From: Aschersonia sp. MBC 622
Lineage: Eukaryota; Ascomycota; Sordariomycetes; Hypocreales; Clavicipitaceae
Reading direction: 5' to 3'
DNA length: 64,000 bases
Assembly (NCBI GenBank): GCA_030782805.1
Contig: JARJPL010000109.1
Span: 1 to 64,000, forward strand
A model generated the notes under the pieces. That model saw nothing but the letters and a program-made list of their open reading frames with translations, was not told the DNA's origin and searched no databases. Shown here piece by piece: positions 23,352-33,893 of the stretch. Both the position numbers and the translations under genes were made by a program. The number at the start of each line of letters is the position of its first letter. Position 1 is the first letter of the stretch.

Positions 23352-23647
23352 ATGCACCCTCATCTGCATACAAAAAACGCGCTGGGTATGGCGACAAACT
23401 TTGTGATCCTTGGAACCATGTTTGACTGACGATGGAGGCTGCAGCGTGTGAAGAAATCATCGCCCAGCTCGAGGAGTGCCACGCCAAAGGCTTCATGCAC
23501 AAGGCCGCCGGCGGGTGCAACGACGTTAAAGAAAAGGTCAACCACTGCTTACGAGCCGAACGAACCAAAATGCAAGCCGACAACCGGGCCGCAGCGCGGG
23601 CAAAACGCGACAAGATCAAGAAAGCCCAGGAGGATCTTGGTCTCTGA
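23352..23647 (+). CDS. CMC2: COX assembly mitochondrial protein CMC2
   Basis: Small intermembrane-space twin CX9C protein needed for cytochrome c oxidase assembly, imported by the Mia40 pathway. Exons 23352-23385 and 23445-23647, with a 59-bp intron (GTATGG...CTGAC...GCAG), encode 78 residues. The 34-nt first exon supplies MHPHLHTK, the signature CMC2 start, which confirms the splice; the in-frame ATG at 23432 lies inside the intron and is not the start. Exon 2 carries C-x9-C motifs in CEEIIAQLEEC and CNDVKEKVNHC, and a basic helical tail. It is divergent from prefoldin subunit 2, with starts only 274 bp apart. Confidence 0.92.
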
Positions 23648-23897
23648 TTTTCTCGCCCGCCACTTCAACTGACAATGTACACTACATATGGGAACGAGGA
23701 GAGAGACAATAGGAGTACGGTTGACCATCAGAACAAAGGAAAAATTGTACAATAAATGGGCGGCGTTCATCTTGACCAATGGGGTATGGAAGCGTTTGAG
23801 AGGAGACATTATCATCAAATTACTCATACATATTGCCCAAATCTTCAAACGTCACAGTCCTCCATGCCCAAGACTGCATTGATTTCCAACCCGATCT

Positions 23898-24371
23898 TTA
23901 GGCAGAGTTCTTGAAGGCACTGCCAAAAGTAATGGCACCAAAGGTGGACAGAACACTGAGGAGGATGGGGACGGGCTTCTTGAGGCGGATGGCGCGGGGG
24001 ATAGAAGCACCGCCCAAGATCACAGAGGCAAGGAGACTGAGCTCAACGCCGTAGGGCTGGCGGTTCTGAATGCGATAGCCACCGAGGCCGTCTGTTTCGG
24101 AGAGCAAGTCAGCACAGGCCCCAAACTTGCTTTCAAATCACTCGGAATATCAATAACGTACAGAGAAGACCGACAGAGCATCCGGCAATAATGGAGGGAG
24201 CGGATCGTGTCTTGGCATATCCCATGATGCCGCCGCCGGCCGTCAAGGCGGCGAGGACAAAGGAGGTGTACTCGAGTTGCGGAGAGGACTTTGTTGCGAG
24301 ATGGTCAGCGACGGCACGGCTTCGGTCGGGGAACACGAGTTATCAGCGCGACTGTTTCATGTACATACCAT
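23898..24371 (-). CDS. TMEM14-family mitochondrial/ER membrane protein
   Basis: Small four-helix membrane protein (107 residues) of the TMEM14 (UPF0136) family; human TMEM14C takes part in porphyrin transport in mitochondria, but fungal function is unproven. Three exons on the minus strand: 24371-24369, 24288-24162 and 24091-23898. Exon 1 encodes only the start Met: ATG is followed directly by GTATGT, and the acceptor (CGCTGACC branch, AAAG end) leads to SSPQLEYTSFVLAALTAGG. The second join gives GLLYGLGGYRIQ, a family hallmark, and Gly-rich helices follow (GGGIMGYAKTRS, ILGGASIPRA). An alternative upstream ATG without this splice gives a less family-like N-terminus. It is divergent from OST2. 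Confidence 0.85.
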
Positions 24372-24795
24372 GATGGCGATTGAATCCGATGAAATTAGTA
24401 TGCTAGAGATCTGGAGCGATGAGCAAATTTCAGAGACCGAAATAAGCACAAGAAAGCTGCAATTCTCCGAGAGGTTGCGAAGCTGAGCTACCACTGCTAA
24501 ACTGACGACATACTGGTATACCCAGCAGTGGGTCTGTCGGCCGCGCGCCCCCAGAAGCCAGATCCCCAAAGGTGGGATGCGACTGCAGCCAATCACCAGC
24601 CTTGGCTCCTTGGAGCTGTCGTGTCCGGTACCTGGCCTCTCTCTAGGTCTCGAACATTCAACGACGTTGGCACTACTCCTCGACCTGATTATTGCCGTCC
24701 TTCCTCTTATCAATTGAAAGCTGAAGCTGCTGCTTCAATTTCCGCGCCAATTGTCTTTTCTTGTCCACCTTCATAAATATCATCTCCTCTTCGCC
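24372..24795. other. Bidirectional promoter between TMEM14 and OST2 genes
   Basis: About 420 bp between divergent starts; no gene recognised. A CCAAT sequence (24588-24592, in the segment gcagccaatcacc) lies here, but its use is unproven. Confidence 0.5.
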
Positions 24796-25457
24796 ATGGC
24801 GCCCAAGAAAAACGCAGCTGCTGCCGCTGCGGCCACGACATCAACGGAGAAGCAACCCGTCACCACGACCGCACCCTCGGCCGCCGCGAAGCGCTCCTCG
24901 GCTATCTCGACGAACAAGAGAGGCGCCAACAGATGGGACGTCGTCTTTCAGAACATTTACACCCACTACACCAAGGAGACGACTCAGCGCACCAAGCTGA
25001 TTGACGTCTTCCTCGTCTTCCTCGTCGTGGTCGGCGCTCTGCAGTTTGCCTACTGCGTCCTTGCTGGCAACTACGTATGTGGCTTTGCAGCCATAATCTA
25101 CGGTCTCCTTTATCTGGGATAACCTGCTTACCGTTCTGAACAGCCATTCAACGCGTTCCTCTCTGGCTTCTCCGCCACTGTCGGCCAGTTCGTCCTTGCC
25201 AGTATGTCATATCTTCGACTGCAACCCTTTCCTGAAAGTCTCGGCCGACCAGCTAACCGCTGCAGTCTCTCTCCGTATCCAAACAGCAACGGTCGACAAG
25301 ACTGAGTTTCCTTCCGTCTCCCCAGAAAGGTAAAATTACGACTCGTCCCTTGACGTGCCTTGTGACACGATGATACTAATTGATAAACAGAGCCTTTGCC
25401 GATTTCGTTGTCTGCAGCTTGATTTTGCATTTCTTCTGCATCAACTTTATTAACTAA
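24796..25457 (+). CDS. OST2: Oligosaccharyltransferase subunit OST2/DAD1
   Basis: Epsilon subunit of the ER oligosaccharyltransferase that attaches N-glycans to nascent proteins. Four exons: 24796-25074, 25144-25201, 25266-25329 and 25391-25457, giving 155 residues. The N-terminal 45 residues are an Ala/Thr-rich, disordered cytosolic tail typical of fungal members. The DAD core then follows: TKLIDVFLVFLVVVGALQFAYCVL (helix 1), PFNAFLSGFSATVGQFVLA (helix 2) and FADFVVCSLILHFFCINFIN (last helix), ending exactly as the family does. The joins are confirmed by continuity of this core. All introns are 61-69 bp GT-AG. Confidence 0.95.
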
Positions 25458-25652
25458 AAGATGTTTCGGTAATCGAGAATATTGACACGAAAATAGCGAG
25501 CTGCAAGGGTCGGCCGGGCTGGCATATAGATGTATTATAGGCGATGACGGTTTTTCAACAGCTTGCAACAAATAACAAAACACATGCAAAACTCAAATAT
25601 CCCGCGGGGGGCATCTCAAATATGGGAATCTTGACTATAAATAAAATTCTAC

Positions 25653-26805
25653 TCATGAGGCTTCTTCGGCAGCAGCAGCAGCAGGCGGCGTTTGCGCTGG
25701 GCTTTTGGGTGGCCCTTGTCCGGCCTTGGGAGGCGGCGGCACCCCAGCTGATTTCGAGGCCGGCGCGTTGTCTAGCTTGCGGCTCTTCTCTTCCTCTTCT
25801 TTGAAATAGTCATCCATAAGGTTATTGCTCGCATGAGATGGTTTCTCCTTCTTCTTGCCTGCCTTGGGCGGGCCACCCGCTGGCGAGGCTGTGCGGTCCA
25901 CCAGCTGCGCCGGCACCAGAAACGACGAATTGCCGCCCTGCGCAGCGTCCGCCGGTACAAAGGTTGACCCCGTCGCGCTTGGCGTCTCCGCCGCGGCGGC
26001 CATGGCCGCTTTTTCGTTGCGGCCGTCAAACATGGTCTCGCCTGGGGCGTCGACGGGCTCGCTCAGCGGCGCGGGCAGGCGGTGCAGCGCCCCGTAGCCG
26101 AGCGTGCATCCGATGGCACCATTTCCGCCCCATTCACGGCTGGGCTGTATCGTGACCTCGCGTGTGACGTCGAACTCGTTGTTGTAGACGTGCAGGCGCA
26201 GCGGGCGGCCGATGAAGTCCTCGACCAGCTCGCCCAGCGCCGACTCGCCGTGCAGGGCGCCCTCGGGGCTGCCCAGGATGTAGTCGCTGTAGGGGAGGAG
26301 GCCCGCGAGGTCGGCGGGCGAGTTGGCGGGCACGTCGAGCACGTGCCAGATGTTGGCGGCGAGCGCCAGCGGCGAGTACTGTAGGGAGAGGCCGAGCGAA
26401 GCCGTGTTGGCGGGGACGGGGATGTGCATCTCGCGCGTTCGTTGTCCCTGGCAGGCTGTTAGCTGCGACGCCGTACAGGAAGAACGGCGACAAGTGCACT
26501 TGCCTTTGCACTCCAGATTCCTAGTGAAACGCTGCCGCCAGCGCAGTTTCGTACTTCCTGAGCAAACAAGCTCGGGTCTGGGTTGTCCTGCTCAAGGCGT
26601 CAGCATCCGTCGTCCTCGCGGGCACTGCGAGGCGTACAATCGGTCGCCCATTGATTCCAACAACGTAGTCAAACCACGGCTCGATAGCCAGCTGGAGGTC
26701 CGTGTTTCGCAGCACCTGGAAGCCAAACGACCCTCGGTCTTGCTGACTATGCGAGGTGTCACCACCATCCAGGCGGGACATGAATCGATTGAGCGCGTTG
26801 AACAT
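25653..26805 (-). CDS. GRH1: GRASP55/65 Golgi reassembly stacking protein (Grh1-like)
   Basis: Peripheral Golgi/ER-exit-site protein involved in tethering, early secretory traffic and unconventional secretion. Three exons on the minus strand: 26805-26638, 26587-26504 and 26447-25653, giving 348 residues. Two PDZ-like GRASP domains occupy about residues 20-215: FGFQVLRNTDLQLAIEPWFDYVVGINGRPI, then CAGGSVSLGIWSAKGQRTRE, LGLSLQYSPLALAANIWHVLDV and SPADLAGLLPYSDYILG. The N-terminus could form an amphipathic helix (MFNALNRFMSRL) as in yeast Grh1. The C-terminal 130 residues are Pro/Ala/Lys-rich and disordered. The second intron (26503-26448) uses a GC donor (GCAAGT) and CAG acceptor; this join restores the conserved WSAKGQR. 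It is divergent from TGS1. Confidence 0.94.
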
Positions 26806-27158
26806 GGTGGCTTGAGCGGCCGCTTGCGGCAATCGACCCTATATCCCTGCAGATTGTTTTGATTTCTTGCTTCCGGGTTTGCTATGCGATGATGGGAGTA
26901 CCGTTCAGTTGTGTATTGGGATTGCTGGATGAAGCTACCTGGTCGTAGCTGAAGCAAGCTGGCCCAGAAGGTAGCCCACCCAAATCGCTAGCCAGTGGAG
27001 CTCGTGGCGCCAGTGAACAACAACTTTTGAACCTGTCAAGACCGTCAATCACATAGCGAAAAGATATATCAGAGCAAATACCCGACTAACTTTACGTCTG
27101 GCAGCTTAATATATGATTTAAAAAACATATACTACCTCAAAGGCGCGCATCGCCTGTC
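26806..27158. other. Bidirectional promoter between GRASP and TGS1
   Basis: 353 bp between divergent start codons; no gene recognised. Confidence 0.55.
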
Positions 27159-28049
27159 ATGGGCGACTCTGGCGAGCCCAACGGCGACCAGCCAGTCTAC
27201 GAGTTTGAGCCTGCGGGTTGGATAGATCTTACAGACGCCTGCCATCACTATGAGGGCAAACATGAGGTGCCGTGGGATATTCAAAAGTAAGATGGTCGAA
27301 TCATTTTATCGTTAATATTGCTCACGCGAATTCTAGATATTTTGCACAACGTTATTCCATATTTTCCTACTATGATGATGGTATCTGTATGACTGACGAC
27401 GCTTGGTTCGGTGTCACACCGGAACCAATTGCAAAGTGAGTCGGTTTTTTTTCTCAATCTTCTTTTCTGACCATTGAACAGCAAAATCGCTGCGGAGATG
27501 AAATCGTCTCCCAAGAAGAAGAAATTCTTGATAGATCTCTTCTGCGGCGCAGGCGGCAACACCATTGCGTTTGCGCAGACAGAGAGATGGGATCGAATTA
27601 TATCCATTGAGCGTGACGCAGCCACTCTTGCATGTGCGCAGAATAACGTCAGCGTCTACGGGATCGACGACAGCTACGTTACCTGGGTGCACGGCGATAG
27701 CTTCGCGTTCTTGAAGACGCTTTTCAGCAACCCATCGGCGCTGCATCCTGATCTTCGGATCGATCTTGACGCAACGGTTTTATTTGCCAGCCCTCCTTGG
27801 GGTGGACCTGGGTACTCGACAGACCAGGTCTTTAACCTGGACAATATGCAGCCGTACAGCATAACGGACATGCATGAGGCGTATAGGCCTCTCGACCACG
27901 TCCTTTTTCTGCCGCGCACGAGTGATCTGAGACAGCTGGCGCGGCTCGCCCCCAAAGAAAAAAAGATTGACATTGTTCAAATGTGTTTGGAGGGCGCAAG
28001 TAAGGCTTTAGTGGCGTATATACCTGGAAGAGGGATAGAGAAGGCATGA
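27159..28049 (+). CDS. TGS1: Trimethylguanosine synthase TGS1 (RNA cap hypermethylase)
   Basis: S-adenosylmethionine-dependent methyltransferase that converts m7G caps of snRNAs and snoRNAs to the 2,2,7-trimethyl form in the nucleus. Exons 27159-27286, 27337-27435 and 27482-28049 give 264 residues, like the compact yeast enzyme. Introns are 50 and 46 bp. The SAM-binding motif DLFCGAGGNTIAFA begins near residue 92, with the acidic IERD of the next strand. The catalytic loop SPPWGGPGY (about 178) carries the guanine-stacking Trp. The preceding KYFAQRYSIFSYYDDGICM and WFGVTPEPIA are also characteristic. The family often has a basic N-terminal extension; here it is short and acidic. Confidence 0.94.
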
Positions 28050-28480
28050 GCAATGCGCAACGCATCCGATACCCATGATTTATAATAACCTCATTCAATA
28101 CGAAGAGCTATTGCTTGACATTTGATCAGGCCAACCTTGTGCTCTTTATGCAACTGCAAGCAATTCTGATATATTTAATCGGCCAGTTTTAGTTGCAAAC
28201 GTCCTCCCGCCACCACGCCTTCCACTATCGCAAAGAGCACAAGCGGTTGACTCGGTTCTGCCGAACGTGACTAGTATTTCGACTTCTCGGTGTGATTTAA
28301 GTAACAAATTCTCTATCCATGTAACTTCTTCGGCATGGCCTCTGTTCTGACCGCTGTGGTGCAGCTCATTGCCCCCCACAAGCCCTCTCATTCGTAAAGA
28401 CGAAATGTTGAAATCTTCATCACCCACAAGCTACGCATTCATACATAATTCAGCTCCAGAGAGTAGACAACACCGCCAAA
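28050..28480. other. Intergenic between TGS1 and the kelch gene
   Basis: 431 bp in tandem orientation; no gene recognised. It holds the TGS1 3' UTR and the kelch gene promoter. Confidence 0.55.
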
Positions 28481-30767
28481 ATGGGTGCCAAGGACAAGAA
28501 GAAGAATAGCGAAGGCAAAAAGGCCAAAAAGGTAAAATGCTAGCAATTAACAAGCAAAAAAAACCCCAGATACAAAAAACTTTGAGTGACGTCTAATGCG
28601 GGGCACCTAATAGGCTGAGAAGCAGGCCAAGCAGGCCAGCAAAGGTGAGAAGAAAGCCAAAAGCAAGCAGGCCAAAATCGAAGGTAGCGACGCCGAGGAT
28701 GTCGATCTGGACGAGGTGCTCGAGGAGTACCGCCGGGCGCAGGAGCAGTTTCTCAAAATCACCGAGACGGTGTGCGAGGGGCCTCCGCGACCCCGCGCCG
28801 CCTCGACGCTTCTCGCCTCGCCGACAGACACCAACAATCTGCTGCTCTTCGGCGGCGAGTATTTTAACGGCTCGCTGGCACACTTTTTCAACGACTTGCA
28901 CATTTACAACATTGCGCGCGACGAGTGGCGCTGCGTGACGTCGCCCAACGCGCCGCTGCCGCGCTCTGGCCACGCCTGGACGCGGGCGTCCAACCCCAAC
29001 CACGTCTACCTCTTTGGCGGCGAGTTCTCCTCGCCCAAGCAGGGCACGTTTCACCATTATGCGGATTTTTGGCGCCTGGAGCCCGCCACGCGCGAGTGGA
29101 CCAAGATTGAGGTCAAGGGCAAGGACAAGAGCCCGCCTGCGCGCAGCGGCCACCGCATGACGTACTGGAAGCACTACATTATCCTCTTTGGCGGCTTCCA
29201 GGACACGTCGAACCAGACAAAGTACCTCGCCGATCTATGGATCTTTGACACGATCAACTATGTCTGGCATAGCCCTGCGCTGCCGCCCGCGCAGCTCAAG
29301 CCCGACCCGCGATCGTCTTTTACGCTGCTCCCCTCTGAGCAGGGCGCGGTCCTCTTTGGCGGCTATTCGCGTGTCAAGGCCACAGTGGCATTGAAAAAGA
29401 AAGCGGGCAAGGGAAACCAGGGAGCGAGCAGCACAGGCCAGAAGAACGTTCTCGTCCCCAAGGTGCACGAGGACTGCTTCTACCTGCGCATGACGGTGCC
29501 GGCTGCCGACGCGAATCCCAACACGCCACCGACGGTGCGGTGGGAGAAGCGCAAGAAGCCTGGAAACACGCCGAGCCCCTCACGCGCGGGTGCCACCATG
29601 ACCTACCACAAGGGCCGCGGCATTCTGTTTGGCGGCGTGCACGATGTTGAGGCGAGCGAGGATGGCATGGACTCGGAGTTTTTCAACCAGCTATTTGCGT
29701 GGAACGTTGAGCGCAACCGCTTCATGCCGCTCGTGCTGCGCAAGCCCCGGCACCAAAAGGCCCGCCCAGCGGAGCAGCGTGTGAACCGGCGCGGGCGTGG
29801 CCAGGCCAACGAGGAGGAGCTGCTCCGGCAGCTGGCGGCGCTGGAGACGGGCGCGTCGCTCGAGGATATCGATGGCATCGAGCTAGAGAAGGAGGAGGAA
29901 CCGGAGGAGCAGGCTCCGGTCAAGGAGATGCCCGTGACGATGGAGCCACCTCATGTGCGCTTCAACGCGCAGCTGACGGTGCAAAACGACGTGCTGTATA
30001 TTTACGGCGGCACGTTTGAAAAGGCGGACCGCGAGTTTACGTTTGACGACTTGTACGCGATTGATCTGGTGAAGCTGGACGGCTGCAAGGAAATCTTTAC
30101 CAGACCTGTCGAGGACTGGGTTGTAAGTGCACTGCGCGGCGGTGAGATGGGACTGCGTTTTGGGCTAATCAAGTCTGTGCAGGAGTCTGACGACGAAGAC
30201 GACGAGGATGATGAGTACGACGATGAAGAAGACGAAGAAGATGAAGATGACGGAGAAGAAGACGAGGAGCCTCAACAGCAGCTCCACACGCCCAGCAAGC
30301 GTGGCAAGAAGAAGGAAGACGATGCTGCGTCGGAGACTACGACCGCACCGTCCGAGGAGACGGAGGAAGACGACGCCGAGACGTCAGCAACCTCGGTGGA
30401 CGACGGTCTACCTCACCCAAGAGTATGTTTGAACCAAACATACCGCCACAACTACCTAATACTAACATGCCTTCTTTCCCCTCTCTTTTAGCCTTTTGAG
30501 TCGCGCCGCGAATTCTTTGTCCGCACGTCGGCCGAGTGGCAGGAGATTCTCATGACAAACCTGCGGTGGAAGAATATCCAGCCCGAGACCATGGCCGTCA
30601 AGGAGATCAAGGCCAAGGCGTTTGAGCTGAGTGAGGAAAAGTGGTGGGACTGCCGCGAGGAGATTACGGCGCTCGAGGAGGAGCAGGAGGCGGCGGGCAT
30701 CCAGGAAGTGGTCAGCCTGGCGGAACGTGGTGATGCGGGCGCGGCTGGTGGTGGTCGCAGGAGATGA
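28481..30767 (+). CDS. KEL3: Kelch-repeat protein (KEL3-like, DUF4110 C-terminus)
   Basis: Cytoplasmic kelch beta-propeller protein of the yeast Kel3 family; the molecular role is poorly defined. Four exons, 28481-28531, 28614-30122, 30183-30422 and 30492-30767, encode 691 residues. The N-terminus is a Lys-rich coil. Kelch blades follow with LLLFGGE, HVYLFGGEF, IILFGGFQ, AVLFGGYS, GILFGGVHD and LYIYGGTF, each with the Gly-Gly pair. A 50-residue Asp/Glu tract (from 30183) and a Ser/Thr acidic linker precede the conserved C-terminal helical domain (FFVRTSAEWQ...LRWKNIQPE...FELSEEKWWDCREE). The 60-bp second intron has no stop and keeps frame, so a retained form of 711 residues is possible. The ATG at 28481 was chosen because the tiny Lys-rich exon 1 splices in frame. 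Confidence 0.9.
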
Positions 30768-31126
30768 TGATGTTGCCAAGAACGATATAGAACAAAATCT
30801 CTTTCAAAGTCAACCTCTTTTTTTTCTTCATTTGTCGTAAGCTTATGCATGCGCAATGTTTCCTTCTAACGTCTTGAAACTCCGCAGCCGTCACAACGTT
30901 CTGTAAATTCTCATCTCAAGCTCCCCCCAACTCCAAAACCCATACCCTGACAGATTTCTATTCTCAAATCCGCAATCTCTCCGTCAACGCCAACGCTGCC
31001 CATTCAAAATCCATCACGCTTCAACGCCATCCATCAACGCAGCGGCTCAGGCACCACACCCTCGGCCGACCATACCGCCTTCTTGCCCCTCATCCAGAGC
31101 ACCGCGTCCGCGGCCTTGCTCACGAG
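30768..31126. other. Convergent 3' regions
   Basis: 359 bp between two convergent stops; 3' UTR-like sequence, no gene recognised. Confidence 0.55.
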
Positions 31127-31448
31127 TCAAAAGGGCTGCTTCGCCATGGGCGGGTACTGCTTGCCGTCGCGCTCAATCTTGGGGTCGCAGGCGCAGCGCT
31201 CTTCCTCGGGGATGGAATCCATGACCATGGGGACGTGAGAGCCGCAGCCCCACCAGGTTGATTTTTCTAGAAACCCAGTGAGAAGACGAGACAATTTTTG
31301 TGAGTATGAGCGAGTTTGGATTGACGCAGTCATGGACCGGGGGACGGGGGGGTGGAGGGGGGGTGCTGGAGTCAATCTCCTGGGCGAGCAAATTGCAGAG
31401 GGGGGGAGAAAACTCACTGCAACTGTCGCAGGCTGCCTTTTTGCACAT
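31127..31448 (-). CDS. Small conserved cysteine-rich protein (56 aa), function unknown
   Basis: Two-exon mini-gene on the minus strand: 31448-31418 and 31266-31127, with a 151-bp GT-AG intron (GTGAGT...TCTAG). The product is 56 residues with no signal peptide or membrane helix, so probably cytosolic or nuclear. Exon 1 carries C-x4-C-x2-C (MCKKAACDSC), and exon 2 carries WWGCGSHVPMVMDSIPEE followed by CAC. These clustered cysteines suggest metal binding. The pattern (CDxC, TWWGCGSHVP, then a CxC and a KQYPPM tail) looks like a small protein I believe is widespread in ascomycetes, but I know of no assigned function. Single-frame ORF calling misses it because neither exon stands alone. Confidence 0.75.
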
Positions 31449-31979
31449 TTTGATTGTAATTTTAGGTAAATTATATTTTAGGAGAGCGTTCTCTATGTAT
31501 AATTGCGATGGAGCTGGTGAGAGATGATGTGGTATTTATTCAAAGATGCGTCGGCGTGGCAAAGGGAAAGTCGGCGAGCTGACCCGCCGCCATACATTTT
31601 CAGTCGGCGAGGTCGGTCGCAAAATTTCCGGTTCCGCCGGGAGACAAGCGGCGTTGTTGCAAGACATTGCTTTTACAAGCAATCCTTGTGATTTAGCCTG
31701 CCATACATTATGCATTATAGCTTTGCATTTTGCACGAATTTGGATTGGATCATGATTTCACATTATAACAACCCAAGATGCATCAAGAAAAAAAAACCAA
31801 GAAACTCGCTGTAGCAGCATTCGGGCATTCCTCTAAATACAACAGGGTATTTCCTTCCAGGGTCCAAAACGTGTACTCGTTTAATAACATAAATTCGGAC
31901 ATGTAATCCCTCAATACACACTTTGTACATTCCTTTTGCCGTTGCCAGCAGTATCGTGGGACTGTTGCACGGGGGGGCC
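31449..31979. other. Intergenic between the 56-aa gene and pyroglutamyl peptidase
   Basis: 531 bp, both neighbours on the minus strand; no gene recognised. Confidence 0.55.
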
Positions 31980-33059
31980 TTATTTGGCGGCGCGTCTCTT
32001 GTCCGCTATTTCGCTTTCAGCAACAGCGCGAATCAGGTTGACAGCAAGCTCGCGGCCGCGCTCTACGGCTACGTCGGAAGCGTCGGCCGGGACGTGGAGG
32101 AAGCAGACCTTGCCGGGACGCTGCTGCTTATGAAGCGTCGCCAGGCTCGAGTAGTAAATAAAGTCGCAGAGGTACCGCCCGGGGTCGTCCGAGATGCGCA
32201 AATCCATGTCGGGCTAGAATGCCAGATTTCCCCGAGTTAGCCCTTTTCTCTCGCAAAAAAAGAATAGCGCCGGACCGCTTTTTCCCTTACCGAGCTGAGC
32301 TCCTTCCAGCGCAGATGGATGTTGGGAATGTCCAACGCCGACTCGAGCTCGTCGGGCAGGCCGCTCCAGATCCAGTCGCCGTCGCGCCCGCCCGGCAACT
32401 CGTCCTCGAGGAACTCGCCGGCGACGTCGGGCTTGAGGTAGCCGGTGCGGTGCGCACGCCGCTCCAGCGCGTACTGCGGGCGGGCGCTGGCCATGCCAAT
32501 GTGGACGCAGGCGTCAATGCGGTGGCCGCCGTGCTGGGTGGCGGCGTCGTCCCAAAAGGACGGCACCAGGCCGCGCACGGTTTTGTAGGTGACGCGAATG
32601 GCCTCTGGATGCACGAGAATGCGCACGCGCGGCATGTCGGCACCGGCGGCGGCGGTCGCTTCGGCGCTGGATGAGGATCGGGCGCGGGGGTCCTTGGCGC
32701 GCAGAGGCGGCAGGTAGGCGGGCAGGCCGCGAGTAATCTCCCATGATGGGTTGACGGGATATTGGGCGCGGAAAGGCTATCAAAAAAAAAGAAGAAAAAA
32801 TTCCCCTGTTAGTGGCGTTTTTTTCTCTGGATTGTTGGGTATGATCAAGAATTGTTTCTTGGTCGTCGCTTCATGTTCAGTTTCCCACCTCGGTCGCCGG
32901 GGGCTATTTACACAAGACACGGACGGGTAGGGAAAAGGGCACAAGGCGGGGTGACAGTGACGACGGCGATGAGGTCAGAGGGAAGAAGAAGAGAGGAGGA
33001 CGTACGCCAAAGCCCGTGACAAGAATTGTAAATTCCTCTTGACTTAATTCAGAACCCAT
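31980..33059 (-). CDS. Pyroglutamyl peptidase I (C15 cysteine peptidase)
   Basis: Cytosolic cysteine peptidase that removes N-terminal pyroglutamate from peptides. Three exons on the minus strand: 33059-33006, 32776-32291 and 32213-31980, giving 257 residues. The fold starts with FTILVTGFG joined across a 229-bp intron to PFRAQYPVNPSWEI, the family's GFGPF motif. The catalytic residues are in order: Glu near 123 (YALERRAH), the nucleophile Cys near 196 (DPGRYLCDFIYY) and His near 220 (KVCFLHVPA). The chosen start MGSELSQEE fits fungal homologues. An upstream in-frame ATG at 33167 would add 36 residues with no family resemblance. A disordered Ala/Ser insert lies near residues 45-65. Confidence 0.9.
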
Positions 33060-33893
33060 GGGCTCGAGATGGCGAGCGTCGCCCATTTGTTTCGTTTTCG
33101 TTAAAGAGACTTGTGGAAAGTCAGAGTCCGGGTTGAAAGCAAAGTGCCATGTATTGTTGTCGGTCATTCAAGACTATAGAATCCTAACGCCACTGCGGTA
33201 ATGCAGCTTTACTACCTACCTAGCGGGCGTAGTGCCGAGGCCAAGCCTTGTAATGTGCATTTACAGTGGGGAAACATTGGATGTTCAATACAGATTAGTT
33301 ATAGTTATTCGTACTTTTTTTTTGTAGACGCCCTTGACCTGGCTCTGGTACCCGGTGCATCGCCGCCTCTCTATGCCATGGAGACGGAACACCGACTCCG
33401 CGTGCAAGGCTTTACAATTTTTGAATTGATTGGTAGAAGAGGGATCATACGTTCTCGTGCTCGGTGATAAGTAGGACATTCTGACTGTCGTTCTTGCTAC
33501 TGTTGCGGATGTCAGGCTCCCACTGACAACTGGAACGATGCCCAACCCGACATTACCAGTAAACCCATGCCGATTGGCTGAATATTTCTCGACCCTTCTT
33601 TGTCGTTTCTCAAACCAGGTCTATTTGAATATTCCAGTATCAGTTTACTAGGCGTCGAAGCACGTACGAGTTGGGAGGCTGGCCAGTCAGCAAGGCATGT
33701 CTTCCTCATTTGTGCTTCTGTACATCGACGGACAAGTAACTTGAAATGGTCCATGTCACAAAATCGGGGAGGAAATTGCCAAAACAGAAATACTACGGGA
33801 CCTAGAGAAATAGCAGAGCAAATTTGAGTTTCGAAACAAAATGATTAGAAACCCTATGCGAGCTTAGAGATCATCTCGCCTCTACGTGGACCA
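33060..33893. other. Upstream region of pyroglutamyl peptidase
   Basis: No supported gene. It includes the possible N-terminal extension of the peptidase (to 33167) and its promoter, and ends at the SET relic. Confidence 0.5.

Noticed and set aside
23432..23444. ATG at 23432 as the start of CMC2
   Set aside because: It lies inside the intron; the spliced first exon gives the conserved MHPHLHTK start.
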